Shown here piece by piece: positions 14,703-23,226 of a DNA stretch of 49,481 nucleotides. The stretch's first letter is position 1. Each line of letters starts with the position of its first letter. The position numbers were made by a program, and so were the translations under genes. This DNA is from Dyella acidisoli (GTDB lineage Bacteria; Pseudomonadota; Gammaproteobacteria; Xanthomonadales; Rhodanobacteraceae). Under the pieces are notes generated by a model. The model saw nothing but the letters and a program-made list of their open reading frames with translations. It searched no databases and had not been told where the DNA came from. The stretch covers positions 1 to 49,481 of the forward strand of contig NZ_BSOB01000002.1 of NCBI RefSeq assembly GCF_030160295.1, in the 5' to 3' direction.

Positions 14703-16685
14703 ATGAAGCATACGAAGGTTCAGTATTCACGGCTGCAGCGCACGTCGTCGCTGCTGCTTGTTGTTTCGGCTCTCGCATTCGCGTGTGGAAGCGCGCATGC
14801 GCAGAGCACGGGTTATACCGGCATCTATGGTGGCGGCCCGATGTACAAACACGTGGCGAGCAATATCTCCGAGATCGAAAACTCCGGTTTCACGGAAGTT
14901 ATTGTGTGGAGTGTCGAGGTAAATTCCGCGGGCGATCTCAACCTCAATGGTGAATTCCCGTTGACCTCCGGTGGCAGCTATGTGGGCAACAACACATGGC
15001 CGTCGTTCGCGGCCGACCTGGTGACCATGAAACAAGGGACGCCCAAGCGCATCACCCTCAGCATCGGCTCTTCGAACGTGGGTGATTTCCAAGACATCAA
15101 GGCCTTGGTCAATGCACAAGGTACGGGATCGAGCAGCATCCTCTACAAGGACTTCCAGGCGCTCAAAGCCGCGTTGCCGTCGGTGGACGCCATCGACTTT
15201 GATGACGAGAACAGCTACGACTCGGCCTCGACCGTGGCCTTTGCGGTGATGCTCGGCAACCTCGGTTACCACGTGACGATTTCCCCATACACCAACGCTT
15301 CCTATTGGACATCGGTGGTGTCACAGATCAACAGCCAGCTTCCCGGCACGGTCGATGGCGTGCACCTGCAAGCCTATTCCGGCGGGGCGGGTAACAGCCC
15401 ATGCTCGGGTTGGAGTTTCGGTAGCGTGCCGGTTTATCCCGGACTGTGGGACAGCGACGACACACCCCCGCAGATGCAAAGCCAGATGAGCAGCTGGCAC
15501 TCGCAATGCGCGATCACCGGCGGCTTCCTGTGGTTGTACGACGACATCGTCGGCAAGACTTACAACGGCGGAAACGAAACGGCCGCTTACGCCAGCGCCA
15601 TTAATAACGGAGTTGGGGGAGGCACGACGACATCCGGCGTGTATGGCATCTATAGCGATGGAACGGCGTTCACCACCGGCGGGCTGGACGGCAATGGTTA
15701 CGCCTACTCGGCTAATTTGCTCGGTAGCTCGAAGACTTGGAATGGCAACACCTTCAGCTTCGGTGCCGCCAATACCGCAAATGCTTTGAGCGGTAGCACC
15801 ATCACCCTTACGCAAGGCCAGTACAGCGAGCTCAGCATGCTTGCGACAGGTCTCAATGGCAGCCAGGCGGCGCAGACCTTCATGGTCAACTACACCGACG
15901 GCACCAGCACGGTCATCAGCCAGAGCTTGAGCGACTGGTTCAGCCCGCAAAGCTACCCAGGTGAATCGGATGCGGTAACGATGGCCTATCGCGACACCAG
16001 CAGCGGCGGCACGGACAACCGCACGTTCTACTTGTATGGCTATGCGTTCCTAATCGACAGCACCAAGACCGTCAAAAACGTCGTGCTGCCGAACAACCGC
16101 AATGTGGCCGTGCTGTCTTATACGTTGGGCAACCCGACCATCAATGCTTCGCCGGTCAGCCTTGCGTCGTCCTTCAACCGGACTGCCATCTACAACGACG
16201 GAGCCACTTTCTCGTCCACTGGCGGCGTGGACAACGTGGGCGATGCGTACTCGGCGCAACTGCTGGGTTCGTCACTGGAGTTCAATGATGTGCTGTATCA
16301 CTTCGGCAGTGCCAATGCCACCAATGACGTAAGCACGTCAGGACAGACGATCACCCTGCCTTCCGGTCAGTTCTCCGGCCTGCAATTTCTAGCTGCCGCG
16401 ATGAACGGAAGCCAGACCTCGCAAACCTTTACTGTCACCTACACCGATGGCACCAAGTCGACCTTCACCCAGAGCATCAGCGATTGGTTCAGTCCGCAGA
16501 GCTATGCCGGTGAATTGCAGGCCGCCAAGCTGCCGTATCGCGACACCTACTCCGGCGGCCGCGATAGTCGCACGTTCTATCTCTACAACTACAAATTTAG
16601 CTTGAACAACGCGAAGACGGTTAAGAGCATCCAGCTGCCGAACAATACCAATGTGCAGATCATGGCTATGACTCTGGTGCAGTAG
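14703..16685 (+). CDS. Secreted GH18-like glycosidase with two tandem C-terminal modules
   Basis: A 660-residue exported protein with a signal peptide ending ACGSAHA. The first ~300 residues form a TIM-barrel-like domain; DAIDFDDE (residues 162-169) fits the glycoside hydrolase 18 signature DxxDxDxE, whose last Glu is the acid catalyst in chitinases. Two copies of a ~160-residue module follow (about 315-490 and 490-660), each with SDWFSPQSY, a Gly-Glu, YRDT, and RTFYLY. They are probably beta-sandwich carbohydrate-binding domains. Start ATG 14703 has GGAG upstream. The distance from textbook GH18 enzymes is large, so chitin is only one candidate substrate. A clear terminator follows. Confidence 0.75.
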   Translation: MKHTKVQYSRLQRTSSLLLVVSALAFACGSAHAQSTGYTGIYGGGPMYKHVASNISEIENSGFTEVIVWSVEVNSAGDLNLNGEFPLTSGGSYVGNNTWPSFAADLVTMKQGTPKRITLSIGSSNVGDFQDIKALVNAQGTGSSSILYKDFQALKAALPSVDAIDFDDENSYDSASTVAFAVMLGNLGYHVTISPYTNASYWTSVVSQINSQLPGTVDGVHLQAYSGGAGNSPCSGWSFGSVPVYPGLWDSDDTPPQMQSQMSSWHSQCAITGGFLWLYDDIVGKTYNGGNETAAYASAINNGVGGGTTTSGVYGIYSDGTAFTTGGLDGNGYAYSANLLGSSKTWNGNTFSFGAANTANALSGSTITLTQGQYSELSMLATGLNGSQAAQTFMVNYTDGTSTVISQSLSDWFSPQSYPGESDAVTMAYRDTSSGGTDNRTFYLYGYAFLIDSTKTVKNVVLPNNRNVAVLSYTLGNPTINASPVSLASSFNRTAIYNDGATFSSTGGVDNVGDAYSAQLLGSSLEFNDVLYHFGSANATNDVSTSGQTITLPSGQFSGLQFLAAAMNGSQTSQTFTVTYTDGTKSTFTQSISDWFSPQSYAGELQAAKLPYRDTYSGGRDSRTFYLYNYKFSLNNAKTVKSIQLPNNTNVQIMAMTLVQ

Positions 16686-16765
16686 TCCAACCTTCCTGCT
16701 CCAGGCGAGCGCCACGCGGTGGCGTTCAGATCGAGTTGAATCCCCGGTAATCCACCTGTTGGTGA

Positions 16766-16797
16766 ACCAGCGAAGGTTTCTTCGCTGGTCTTTTTTT
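16766..16797 (+). terminator. Rho-independent terminator after the GH18-like gene
   Basis: The stem ACCAGCGAA / TTCGCTGGT with a 6-base loop is followed by CTTTTTTT, 80 bases after the stop codon. Confidence 0.9.
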
Positions 16798-16866
16798 GTG
16801 GCCATCATTTAACCCCATCCGGTAGATTCCGGCGAATACGTCTACAAACCCGACGAGGAAGGACCC

Positions 16867-17559
16867 ATGCCCGGTAACGATGCCCTGACATATACCTGGC
16901 CTCCCAGTTGCATCGACGCGATCGGTTTTCTGCATGTGCAGTGGCCATGGCTCGCACGCGATAAGGCGTCGCCCTCCCGATCGCAGCTAAGCTCATTGAC
17001 GGATGAGGCGTGCATGCGTGCGTACCAGGATGGCGACGACCGCGCTTTCCATGCGCTCTATGTGCGCTATCGAGACAAGCTTTATCGCTACACGCTCCGA
17101 CTGGCGACACGCCAAGACGAAGCGGAGGAAGTGTTTCAAGAGGTGTGGCTGGCTGTGGTGCGAGGCAAGAGCGGTTATTCGTCTGGTGCGTCGTTTGCTT
17201 CGTGGTTGTTTGCCATCGCGCATCGGCGTGCAGCCGATCGCTGGCGAGTACTCGGCCGCCACGCGCCTGATGGAGTGCACCCGGCCGATCAAACGGCGAC
17301 GGAGCACATGGAGCAAGAGATGCCTACCACCTCGCTTTCACCCGAGGGGCAGGCACACAACGATTCGTTGGGCCAGGCGCTGCTCGATGCCGTTGGCAAA
17401 CTACCGCTGCCACAACGGGAGGCCTTTCTAATGAAAGCCGAGGGCGGCCTGGCTTTGAAGGAAATCGCCGAGGCAACCGGCGTATCGTACGAAACCGTCA
17501 AGAGCCGACTGCGCTACGCACAACAGCGCCTGCGTGATGCCTTGGAGCCCTGGCTATGA
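16867..17559 (+). CDS. ECF-type RNA polymerase sigma factor
   Basis: A 230-residue sigma-70-family protein with region 2 (residues ~55-120: DRAFHALYVRYRDKLYRYTL, then DEAEEVFQEVWLAVV and the SFASWLFAIAHRRAADRWR helix) and region 4 (~170-225: KLPLPQREAFLMKAEGGLAL and the helix-turn-helix KEIAEATGVSYETVKSRLR). No region 1 or 3, hence ECF. The ~45-residue N-terminal tail is longer than usual, but start ATG 16867 has GAGGAAGG. Its last codons overlap the next gene by 4 bases (ATGA). It probably senses an envelope signal through that gene's product. Its regulon is unknown. Confidence 0.92.
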   Translation: MPGNDALTYTWPPSCIDAIGFLHVQWPWLARDKASPSRSQLSSLTDEACMRAYQDGDDRAFHALYVRYRDKLYRYTLRLATRQDEAEEVFQEVWLAVVRGKSGYSSGASFASWLFAIAHRRAADRWRVLGRHAPDGVHPADQTATEHMEQEMPTTSLSPEGQAHNDSLGQALLDAVGKLPLPQREAFLMKAEGGLALKEIAEATGVSYETVKSRLRYAQQRLRDALEPWL

Positions 17560-17915
17560 ACGACGAAATATTGGATGAGCTGGTCGCGCTATATCACCAG
17601 AATGCTCGCGAAGTAGCGCCTGGCCGTTTGAATGCCCGCGTGCTGATGGCAACCGAACACGTTGCCCGGAAACGTCGCTTCAGGCTCGTATGGCCGTGGC
17701 TTGGTCTGGCGATGGCCGCAAGTGTCTTTATCTGCCTGACCCTTTATCGCGCCACGCCACCTCCTGCGCCAGTACCAAGTAACCGTCTCACTCAAAACTA
17801 TCTGCTGCACATGGACGTCGAACCGTCAGGTTCGCCGGTTACTGCTTATTTGCTGAGCAACAACGAACGTGCCTACGCCCTTCTGGCCGCAGCAAACACC
17901 AAGGAAACCCCATGA
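17556..17915 (+). CDS. Probable anti-sigma factor, single membrane segment
   Basis: A 119-residue protein: a ~45-residue cytoplasmic N-terminal part, one transmembrane segment (WPWLGLAMAASVFICLTLY, residues ~47-65), and a ~50-residue periplasmic tail. Size, topology and position right after an ECF sigma gene, with 4-base overlaps on both sides (17556 and 17912), fit an anti-sigma factor. No ZAS zinc motif (HxxxCxxC) is present, so the call rests on context. Confidence 0.65.
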   Translation: MNDEILDELVALYHQNAREVAPGRLNARVLMATEHVARKRRFRLVWPWLGLAMAASVFICLTLYRATPPPAPVPSNRLTQNYLLHMDVEPSGSPVTAYLLSNNERAYALLAAANTKETP

Positions 17916-18475
17916 TCAAACGCCTGCCCCTCATCCTGGTCGCTCTCCTGCTGACCTGCCAGGTCCATGCATCCATACCAAAGGGTTGGATCGTCGCCGG
18001 CACCGCACGCGAAGCTTATGACGTAGGCACCCAAGCGGGTGATCGCCACCCTGGCGATCGCAATGCCTTCCTACGCGCAAAATCAAGCAGCAATGGCTTT
18101 GGCACGCTCATGCAGAGCATCAGCGCGGATGCCTACATCGGCAAGCGTGTGCGTCTGTCTGGTTTTCTGCGCACGCAGGATGTCATCAGCGCAGCCATGT
18201 GGATGCGTATCGACGGATCAACGGGTGTCGTAGGTTTCGACAACATGGATTCGCGCCCCTTACGCGGCACCTTGGATTGGCAGCGTTATGAAATCGTGCT
18301 GGACGTGCCGGCCAACGCGAACGCCATCGCCTTCGGGTTCCTGCTTGAAGGTAACAAGGGTCAAGTACTGGCCGACGACTTCAAGCTCGAAGTGGTGGGC
18401 AAAGAAGTACCGTTGACCGGTATCGGACGCCCTGTTTTCCCTTCTGCGCCGATAAACCTCAATTTCGAGCAGTGA
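17912..18475 (+). CDS. Secreted protein of unknown function, beta-sandwich-like
   Basis: A 187-residue protein with a cleavable signal peptide (LPLILVALLLTCQVHA). The mature part holds GFGTLMQSISADAYIGKRVR, LDWQRYEIVLDVPANANAIA and GQVLADDFKLEV. This pattern, which I recall from carbohydrate-binding-like domains also found fused to some transcriptional regulators, suggests a jelly-roll fold binding a ligand. It overlaps the anti-sigma gene by 4 bases, so it belongs to the sigma operon and could supply the periplasmic signal. Confidence 0.6.
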   Translation: MIKRLPLILVALLLTCQVHASIPKGWIVAGTAREAYDVGTQAGDRHPGDRNAFLRAKSSSNGFGTLMQSISADAYIGKRVRLSGFLRTQDVISAAMWMRIDGSTGVVGFDNMDSRPLRGTLDWQRYEIVLDVPANANAIAFGFLLEGNKGQVLADDFKLEVVGKEVPLTGIGRPVFPSAPINLNFEQ

Positions 18476-18491
18476 CCCAGGAGCAAACTCT

Positions 18492-18692
18492 ATGAAATCA
18501 AATGGCCAGCGCCTCTTAATGATCTACGCAGGTGTGCTAACCGTCGTACTTGCTGCGGCCGCGGTGAGCGGCTTCGTGCAGGCGTCAAGATCAATGACTC
18601 TTAAGCAGTTTGACGTTCAGCGAATCAACATGCACGAGCCCAATGCCATCACGCCGCTCCTCATTTCCATCCGTGTTGAGGTAGCGATATAG
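18492..18692 (+). pseudogene. Truncated small membrane protein, fourth gene of the sigma operon
   Basis: Sixty-six codons: one N-terminal membrane segment (LLMIYAGVLTVVLAAAAVSG) and then SMTLKQFDVQRINMHEPN. I recall longer proteins with this opening, in which the RIN-x-x-EP stretch continues into a ~100-residue soluble part. Here the frame drifts and stops at TAG 18690. The start has GGAG. It lies 16 bases after the secreted-protein gene. It may be a decayed gene or a genuinely short protein; I lean to decay. Bases 18693-18810 beyond it hold nothing recognisable. Confidence 0.45.
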
Positions 18693-18810
18693 CGACGGCA
18701 CGCAGGAAATTTCACGCCACTTCAGCAACAAGCATCGCTACCACACCGGATAGCGAAGGGCTCAACGCCAGCGCGATCGTCGCCTTCGCTTCGTTCACTG
18801 GCAAAATCAT

Positions 18811-19605
18811 TCATGCATGACCCCTGGCCACTTTCTGTGCTTCATCTTGGCTCCAACGCGCTATCAAGTCGCCGATCAGCACCGTGCGCTGATGATTGAG
18901 GTAGAAATGGTCGCCTTCGAAGCTGCGGCAGGTAAAACCAGGCATCGCCCAGCGCTCCCAGGCCAGTATGCGTGTCGGTGTGATATGTGTATCGGTGGTA
19001 CCGGCATAAGCAGTGATCGGGAGTTGGAACGCGCTGCCTTCCGGTACCACGTAGCTGTCGATGAGATTGAAGTCCGCGCGCAGGACCGACAGCACCATCT
19101 GCAGGTATTCGGGATGTCCGAGGATCTCTTTTGGCGTGGCGGCAAAACTGTCCAGTGTTCGCAACAGTTCGGCATCGCTCAGGGTGGCACGTGATTTTTC
19201 CCGCCGGCACAGTTGCGGCGCTGGGCACGCCGATACAAAGAGCCGCTGCGGCAGAGGCAAGCGGCGTTCGTGCAACTGTCGCGCCACTTCGAAGGCGGTC
19301 ACGCCGCCCAAGCTATGGCCGAAGAAGGCGAATGGCAGGTCCAGCGGCATCGCATCGACCAGCATCATGGCCAGCGTGTCCAGCCGATAGAGCGGCCGTT
19401 CGGCGACGCGTGTTTCTCGACCGGGAATCGCCACTGCCCACACTTCGGTATGGGGCGCAACATGCTTGGGCCACTCCCAGAACAGCGAGGGACCACCGCC
19501 TGCGTGGTGGAAGCAGATCAAGCGGCGGCGGGCACCTGCGCTCGCGCCGAAGCGCCGGAACCAGCGTCCCGGATCGACTGCGCTTGCCCGCGTGCTTACT
19601 ACCAT
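18811..19605 (-). CDS. Type II thioesterase (GrsT-like alpha/beta hydrolase)
   Basis: A 264-residue alpha/beta hydrolase with LICFHHAGGGPSLFWEWPKH near the N-terminus, the nucleophile elbow FFGHSLGG (about residue 97) and the catalytic His in FEGDHFYLNHQ near residue 232. This is the pattern of type II thioesterases that clear stalled acyl groups from carrier proteins of non-ribosomal peptide or polyketide synthases. Start ATG 19605 has a GGGAAGGGAGAGG leader. No synthetase, carrier protein or phosphopantetheinyl transferase is in the window, so its partner must be elsewhere or it acts alone. Confidence 0.87.
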   Translation of the reverse strand: MVVSTRASAVDPGRWFRRFGASAGARRRLICFHHAGGGPSLFWEWPKHVAPHTEVWAVAIPGRETRVAERPLYRLDTLAMMLVDAMPLDLPFAFFGHSLGGVTAFEVARQLHERRLPLPQRLFVSACPAPQLCRREKSRATLSDAELLRTLDSFAATPKEILGHPEYLQMVLSVLRADFNLIDSYVVPEGSAFQLPITAYAGTTDTHITPTRILAWERWAMPGFTCRSFEGDHFYLNHQRTVLIGDLIARWSQDEAQKVARGHA

Positions 19606-19838
19606 GCCCCTCTCCCTTCCCTAACGTCTTCTTGGGTTGTCCCGATCGATTCCGCCTAATCGCGTAGCTGAGATGTTAATCGTAGGCAGGGACAAAACCC
19701 AATATAGGGAAGACGCTAGCTTGTCCGGGACCTCATCCAAACCCGCTCGCCACAGGCGTAATTTACGTTGCGGCCAAGACGACGCCTCTTTCTCCGCCCA
19801 CTCGGCAAGGTCCTTCCCCCTGACCACTTCACCCCAAC
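19606..19838. other. Intergenic stretch, nothing firm
   Basis: The 233 bases lie between the histidine kinase stop and the thioesterase start, both on the minus strand. A GTG-started minus-strand frame of 68 codons (19827-19621) has a reasonable residue mix with several Trp, but no family and no good ribosome site. No terminator hairpin was seen. Confidence 0.3.
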
Positions 19839-21581
19839 TTACGCCGCTCGTTCGCCGCGCCTGACCGGAATCATCACCGTGAACGTCGTTCCGTGGCCGG
19901 GTCGACTTTCGACATCAATGCGTCCGCGGTGATGCTCGATGATGCCGTGAGAAATCGACAGGCCCAATCCCGTGCCTTGCCCGATCGGCTTGGTGGTAAA
20001 GAAGGGATCGAAAATCCTTCTCATGACATCTTCGGCGATACCGGCGCCGGTGTCGGCAATGGAGACCGTTGCGATATCACCCCAGCATGCCGTTTTGACA
20101 GTAATCGTGCCCTGGCCCTTGATGGCTTGCGCGGCGTTCACCAGAAGATTCATGAAAACCTGGTTGAGTTGGGCTGCATTGCATTCGATGGGCGGTAGCT
20201 CTCCGTAATCACGTACGATATTCGCTTTATATTTGATCTCATTGTGCACAACGTTCAGCGTGCTCTCCAATCCCGCGTGCAGATCTGACAACGCCCATTC
20301 GTCACCACTAGGCCTGGAGAAGTCGCGCAAGTCGCGCACGATCTGGCGCACACGCATCGCTCCTTCGATTGATTCATCGATAAGCATCATGATGTCGTTG
20401 CGCACATAGTCGAGATCGAGATCGACCGCTATCTTTGCAACCGGCCTGAGCATGTCCGCAGCAGGCACGCCGGTGGCCGCTTCTTGCGCGACGATCACTG
20501 CCAGCAGCTGTCTGACCCAGCTCTTCAAGGTGTTGAGATTGGCGTTGACAAAGCTGATCGGATTGTTGATTTCATGCGCCACGCCTGCTGCCAGCTGGCC
20601 GATCGATGCCAATTTTTCAGATTGAAGAAGTTGCTTGCCAGCTTCTTCCAGCATGTGAATCAACCGGTGCTGCTCTTCCTTCTCGATAATGAGTCGATAC
20701 AGAGTCGCCTTGCGTTGTTCGATCTCCTCCTCCATCCGTCGGCGTGTCTGCTCGAGGACACGCGTCGTCTGCTCGTATTGGCGTAGCGCCCCTTCGAGCT
20801 CACCCGTTCGTTTTCTGACTTGTTCTTCAAGTGTGTCGTTCATGCCGCGCAGAAAAGCAGTACGCGCATCAAAGCGGGACACGACGAGCGTGGCACTCAG
20901 AATGGTGGCAGTAACCACTGCGATGGTGCCACCCAGCCACGGCCCACGGATGCCATTGACAGTGGTGCAAATGGCATTGACCTGAAAGTGTGCAGACGCC
21001 ATGCCTGTGTAATGCATGCCGGCGATGGCAATGCCCATGACGCTGGCCGCACCGATACGCTTCATGATGACGTGCGACTTGTCTTCCATGCTGAGCCGAT
21101 GCGCCAACCAAAGTGCGATGGTCGAGGTCACGATGGCGATGGCAACCGAAGCGATGAACAGCAACGGGTCATAATCGATCGGTGGGTCCATCTGCAAAGC
21201 CGTCATGCCCACATAGTGCATGCCGGCGATGCCAAGCCCCATCAGCACGCCGCCTGCAGCGAGTCTTTCCGGCTTCAATACGGGTCGCGTGACCGCATTG
21301 AGTGCAAAGTAGGAGACGAACATGGCAATGGCCAGCGAAAGGAACGTCTCGCGAAAGTCGTACCCCAGCGGAACGGACAGGGAAAAAGCGAGCATGCCGA
21401 TGAAGTGCATGGCCCAGATGCCGATGCCCATGGAAGCCGCGCCCGCAGCCAGCCATCCAAGTCGCAAGCGTGGCTTGCCGATCAGCGAAATAAGGCTGCT
21501 CAAATCCAGTGCTGTATAGGACGCCAGCGTTGCAATAGCGAGAGAGAGCGCAACGAGCGAAGGGCTGTACGTTCCGTTCAT
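19839..21581 (-). CDS. MHYT-domain sensor histidine kinase
   Basis: A 580-residue membrane kinase. Seven membrane helices carry three MHYT-type motifs: MHFIGM (58-63), MHYVGM (121-126) and MHYTGM (189-194). In this family they are proposed to bind copper and sense O2, CO or NO. A coiled coil (~245-315) leads to the phospho-acceptor His 336 (AAGVAHEINNPISF). The ATPase domain has the N box (NQVFMNLLVNAAQAI), DTGAGI, FDPFFTTKP and GTGLGLSIS. Start ATG 21581 follows GGGG; the frame upstream to 21701 overlaps the regulator and is not needed. It lies 19 bases after the response regulator gene, an evident operon and signalling pair. Confidence 0.9.
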   Translation of the reverse strand: MNGTYSPSLVALSLAIATLASYTALDLSSLISLIGKPRLRLGWLAAGAASMGIGIWAMHFIGMLAFSLSVPLGYDFRETFLSLAIAMFVSYFALNAVTRPVLKPERLAAGGVLMGLGIAGMHYVGMTALQMDPPIDYDPLLFIASVAIAIVTSTIALWLAHRLSMEDKSHVIMKRIGAASVMGIAIAGMHYTGMASAHFQVNAICTTVNGIRGPWLGGTIAVVTATILSATLVVSRFDARTAFLRGMNDTLEEQVRKRTGELEGALRQYEQTTRVLEQTRRRMEEEIEQRKATLYRLIIEKEEQHRLIHMLEEAGKQLLQSEKLASIGQLAAGVAHEINNPISFVNANLNTLKSWVRQLLAVIVAQEAATGVPAADMLRPVAKIAVDLDLDYVRNDIMMLIDESIEGAMRVRQIVRDLRDFSRPSGDEWALSDLHAGLESTLNVVHNEIKYKANIVRDYGELPPIECNAAQLNQVFMNLLVNAAQAIKGQGTITVKTACWGDIATVSIADTGAGIAEDVMRRIFDPFFTTKPIGQGTGLGLSISHGIIEHHRGRIDVESRPGHGTTFTVMIPVRRGERAA

Positions 21582-21600
21582 GAGTACCCCTAACCAACAC

Positions 21601-23025
21601 TCACACGGCTTGCGCAACGCAATCGGAATCTTCTGGTGGAGCCTGGACCAGAATGGTGAGCGGTGTTTCTTCCTGCGCCTCGTAACGCCGGACAATCGCA
21701 ACCTGGTAGTCGGACACTACGCTCCCTTTCGTCATGAGCAGCACGCCACGGCGGGTACGCAGATCATCGGCCAGGTGCATGCCAGCGGCCAGTTGCGCAC
21801 CGGCAATCTGTACATAAGGCATCGCACCATCCAACTTGGATGAGTCTTTTAGCAATGCAAGGAAATGCTCAACTACCCGAGGGTCGTAGCGCAGATTGGC
21901 CTGCAGCTTAATAAGCTCGACCGCCTGCTCTGGCAGCATGCGCTCTCTCGCCAGCGCTCCGCTTTGCAGTCCTTCGTAATCACGCACCACAGCAAGAATC
22001 CGCGAACCGATGGGAATGTGTTCACCAAGCAGACCATCCGGCGTACCCCGTCCGTTAAAGCGCTCGTACTGATGCCGAATGATGTGCGCCACATGGGTAA
22101 GCTGGGCAACGGGTGTAAGCAGCATTTGCGCGCGCAGCGGGTGCTGGTGATAGAGATGACTTTCCGCTGGCGTCATCCGATCGACGGACTGGTGCAGCAA
22201 ATCGTCAGGCAGAGACAGCTTGCCAACGCCGTGTAATAACCCGGCAAAATAGAGATCTTGCGCGTCGAGACCATCCAAGCCGAGTGCGAGCGCCAGTTGC
22301 TTCGCCAATTGACCAACGCGATGGGATTCGCCGCCGATCGCACCGCAACGCAGCTCGATCATGCTGGCGCCAACTTGCACCATGGTCATGAAGTTGCGCT
22401 TCAGATCCTTCTGGGCATCTTCCAGGAACATCACGGTTTGCCGGATTTCCTCGGTCCTTGCTTTTACCTTCGCTTCAAGCGCGGTATTGAAGCAGGCAAG
22501 CTGCTCGTTCTGCTGTTGCGTAAGAATCAACAGCCTGGCCGTCTCCTTGCGCAGCCGTTGCTGCTCGAGCGCCTGCTTGATGGTGAGAAGCAGATCGTGC
22601 TCATCCCAGGGTTTGCTCAGATAACGGTAAACCCCTCCTTCATTGATCGCTCGCACCACCGATTCGAGTTCCGAATAGCCGGTGAGCAGAATGCGCATGG
22701 TTTCCGGATAGAGCGCCTGCGCTTGCGACAGCAGATCCGCGCCGGACATGCCCGGCATGCGCATATCGGAAATGATCAGGTCCACCTCGTTGGCACCGAG
22801 CACATCCAGTGCAGCGGCACCGCTCGCCGCCGTAAGGACTCGATAGGATGCCGTGGCCAGCAGACGCCTGAGCGCGGACAGAATGTTTGGCTCGTCGTCG
22901 ACGACAAGAACCGTAGGTGTTCTTGTCGCGTCTTCGCGCACGGCAGAGACAGGTGCCTGTGTGGATGCTTCCAGCACGGCAGACAAAATCTTTTCGTCTG
23001 ATGGATTCACGAGAAGTCGCCTCAT
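21601..23025 (-). CDS. Response regulator with degenerate HD-GYP domain
   Basis: A 474-residue protein. The receiver domain (~38-155) is complete: acidic pair D43-D44, phospho-acceptor D87 (DLIISDMRMPG), Lys in YLSKPW. A coiled linker leads to an HD-GYP-like domain (~205-375). Active phosphodiesterases have HDxGK and a GYP motif; here they read HGVGK (residue 266 is Gly, not Asp) and GTP (327-329). The usual double His before the second motif is also changed (IIRHQYERFNGRG). Cyclic-di-GMP hydrolysis is therefore unlikely. It may bind the nucleotide or partner proteins instead. It is the first gene of a two-gene unit with the MHYT kinase. RpfG is the familiar Xanthomonas relative with an intact site. 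Confidence 0.88.
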   Translation of the reverse strand: MRRLLVNPSDEKILSAVLEASTQAPVSAVREDATRTPTVLVVDDEPNILSALRRLLATASYRVLTAASGAAALDVLGANEVDLIISDMRMPGMSGADLLSQAQALYPETMRILLTGYSELESVVRAINEGGVYRYLSKPWDEHDLLLTIKQALEQQRLRKETARLLILTQQQNEQLACFNTALEAKVKARTEEIRQTVMFLEDAQKDLKRNFMTMVQVGASMIELRCGAIGGESHRVGQLAKQLALALGLDGLDAQDLYFAGLLHGVGKLSLPDDLLHQSVDRMTPAESHLYHQHPLRAQMLLTPVAQLTHVAHIIRHQYERFNGRGTPDGLLGEHIPIGSRILAVVRDYEGLQSGALARERMLPEQAVELIKLQANLRYDPRVVEHFLALLKDSSKLDGAMPYVQIAGAQLAAGMHLADDLRTRRGVLLMTKGSVVSDYQVAIVRRYEAQEETPLTILVQAPPEDSDCVAQAV

Positions 23026-23226
23026 GCGTGACTCGATGAGGTTATCGACGACAGATCAGGGAATCTTTAGGTAGGAACTGCTTCGCAGATGCATGTAAAT
23101 CGTGAAGACAATGTCTACATACTGTGAGCGAAAACATCATTTCACATTTTCGCTTTCACAGGTGGATGACGAATCTTAGCCTCGCAGTAAAAAACATGCT
23201 GTACACATAAAATCAGGGGGCAATTC

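Noticed and set aside
19621-19827. A 68-codon minus-strand frame between kinase and thioesterase
   Set aside because: It has a GTG start without good ribosome site and no family. Residue mix is passable, so it is mentioned in the intergenic entry but not called a gene.
21601-23025. Calling this regulator RpfG
   Set aside because: RpfG has an intact HD-GYP site and sits with rpfC and rpfF, neither of which is present; here the motifs are altered.
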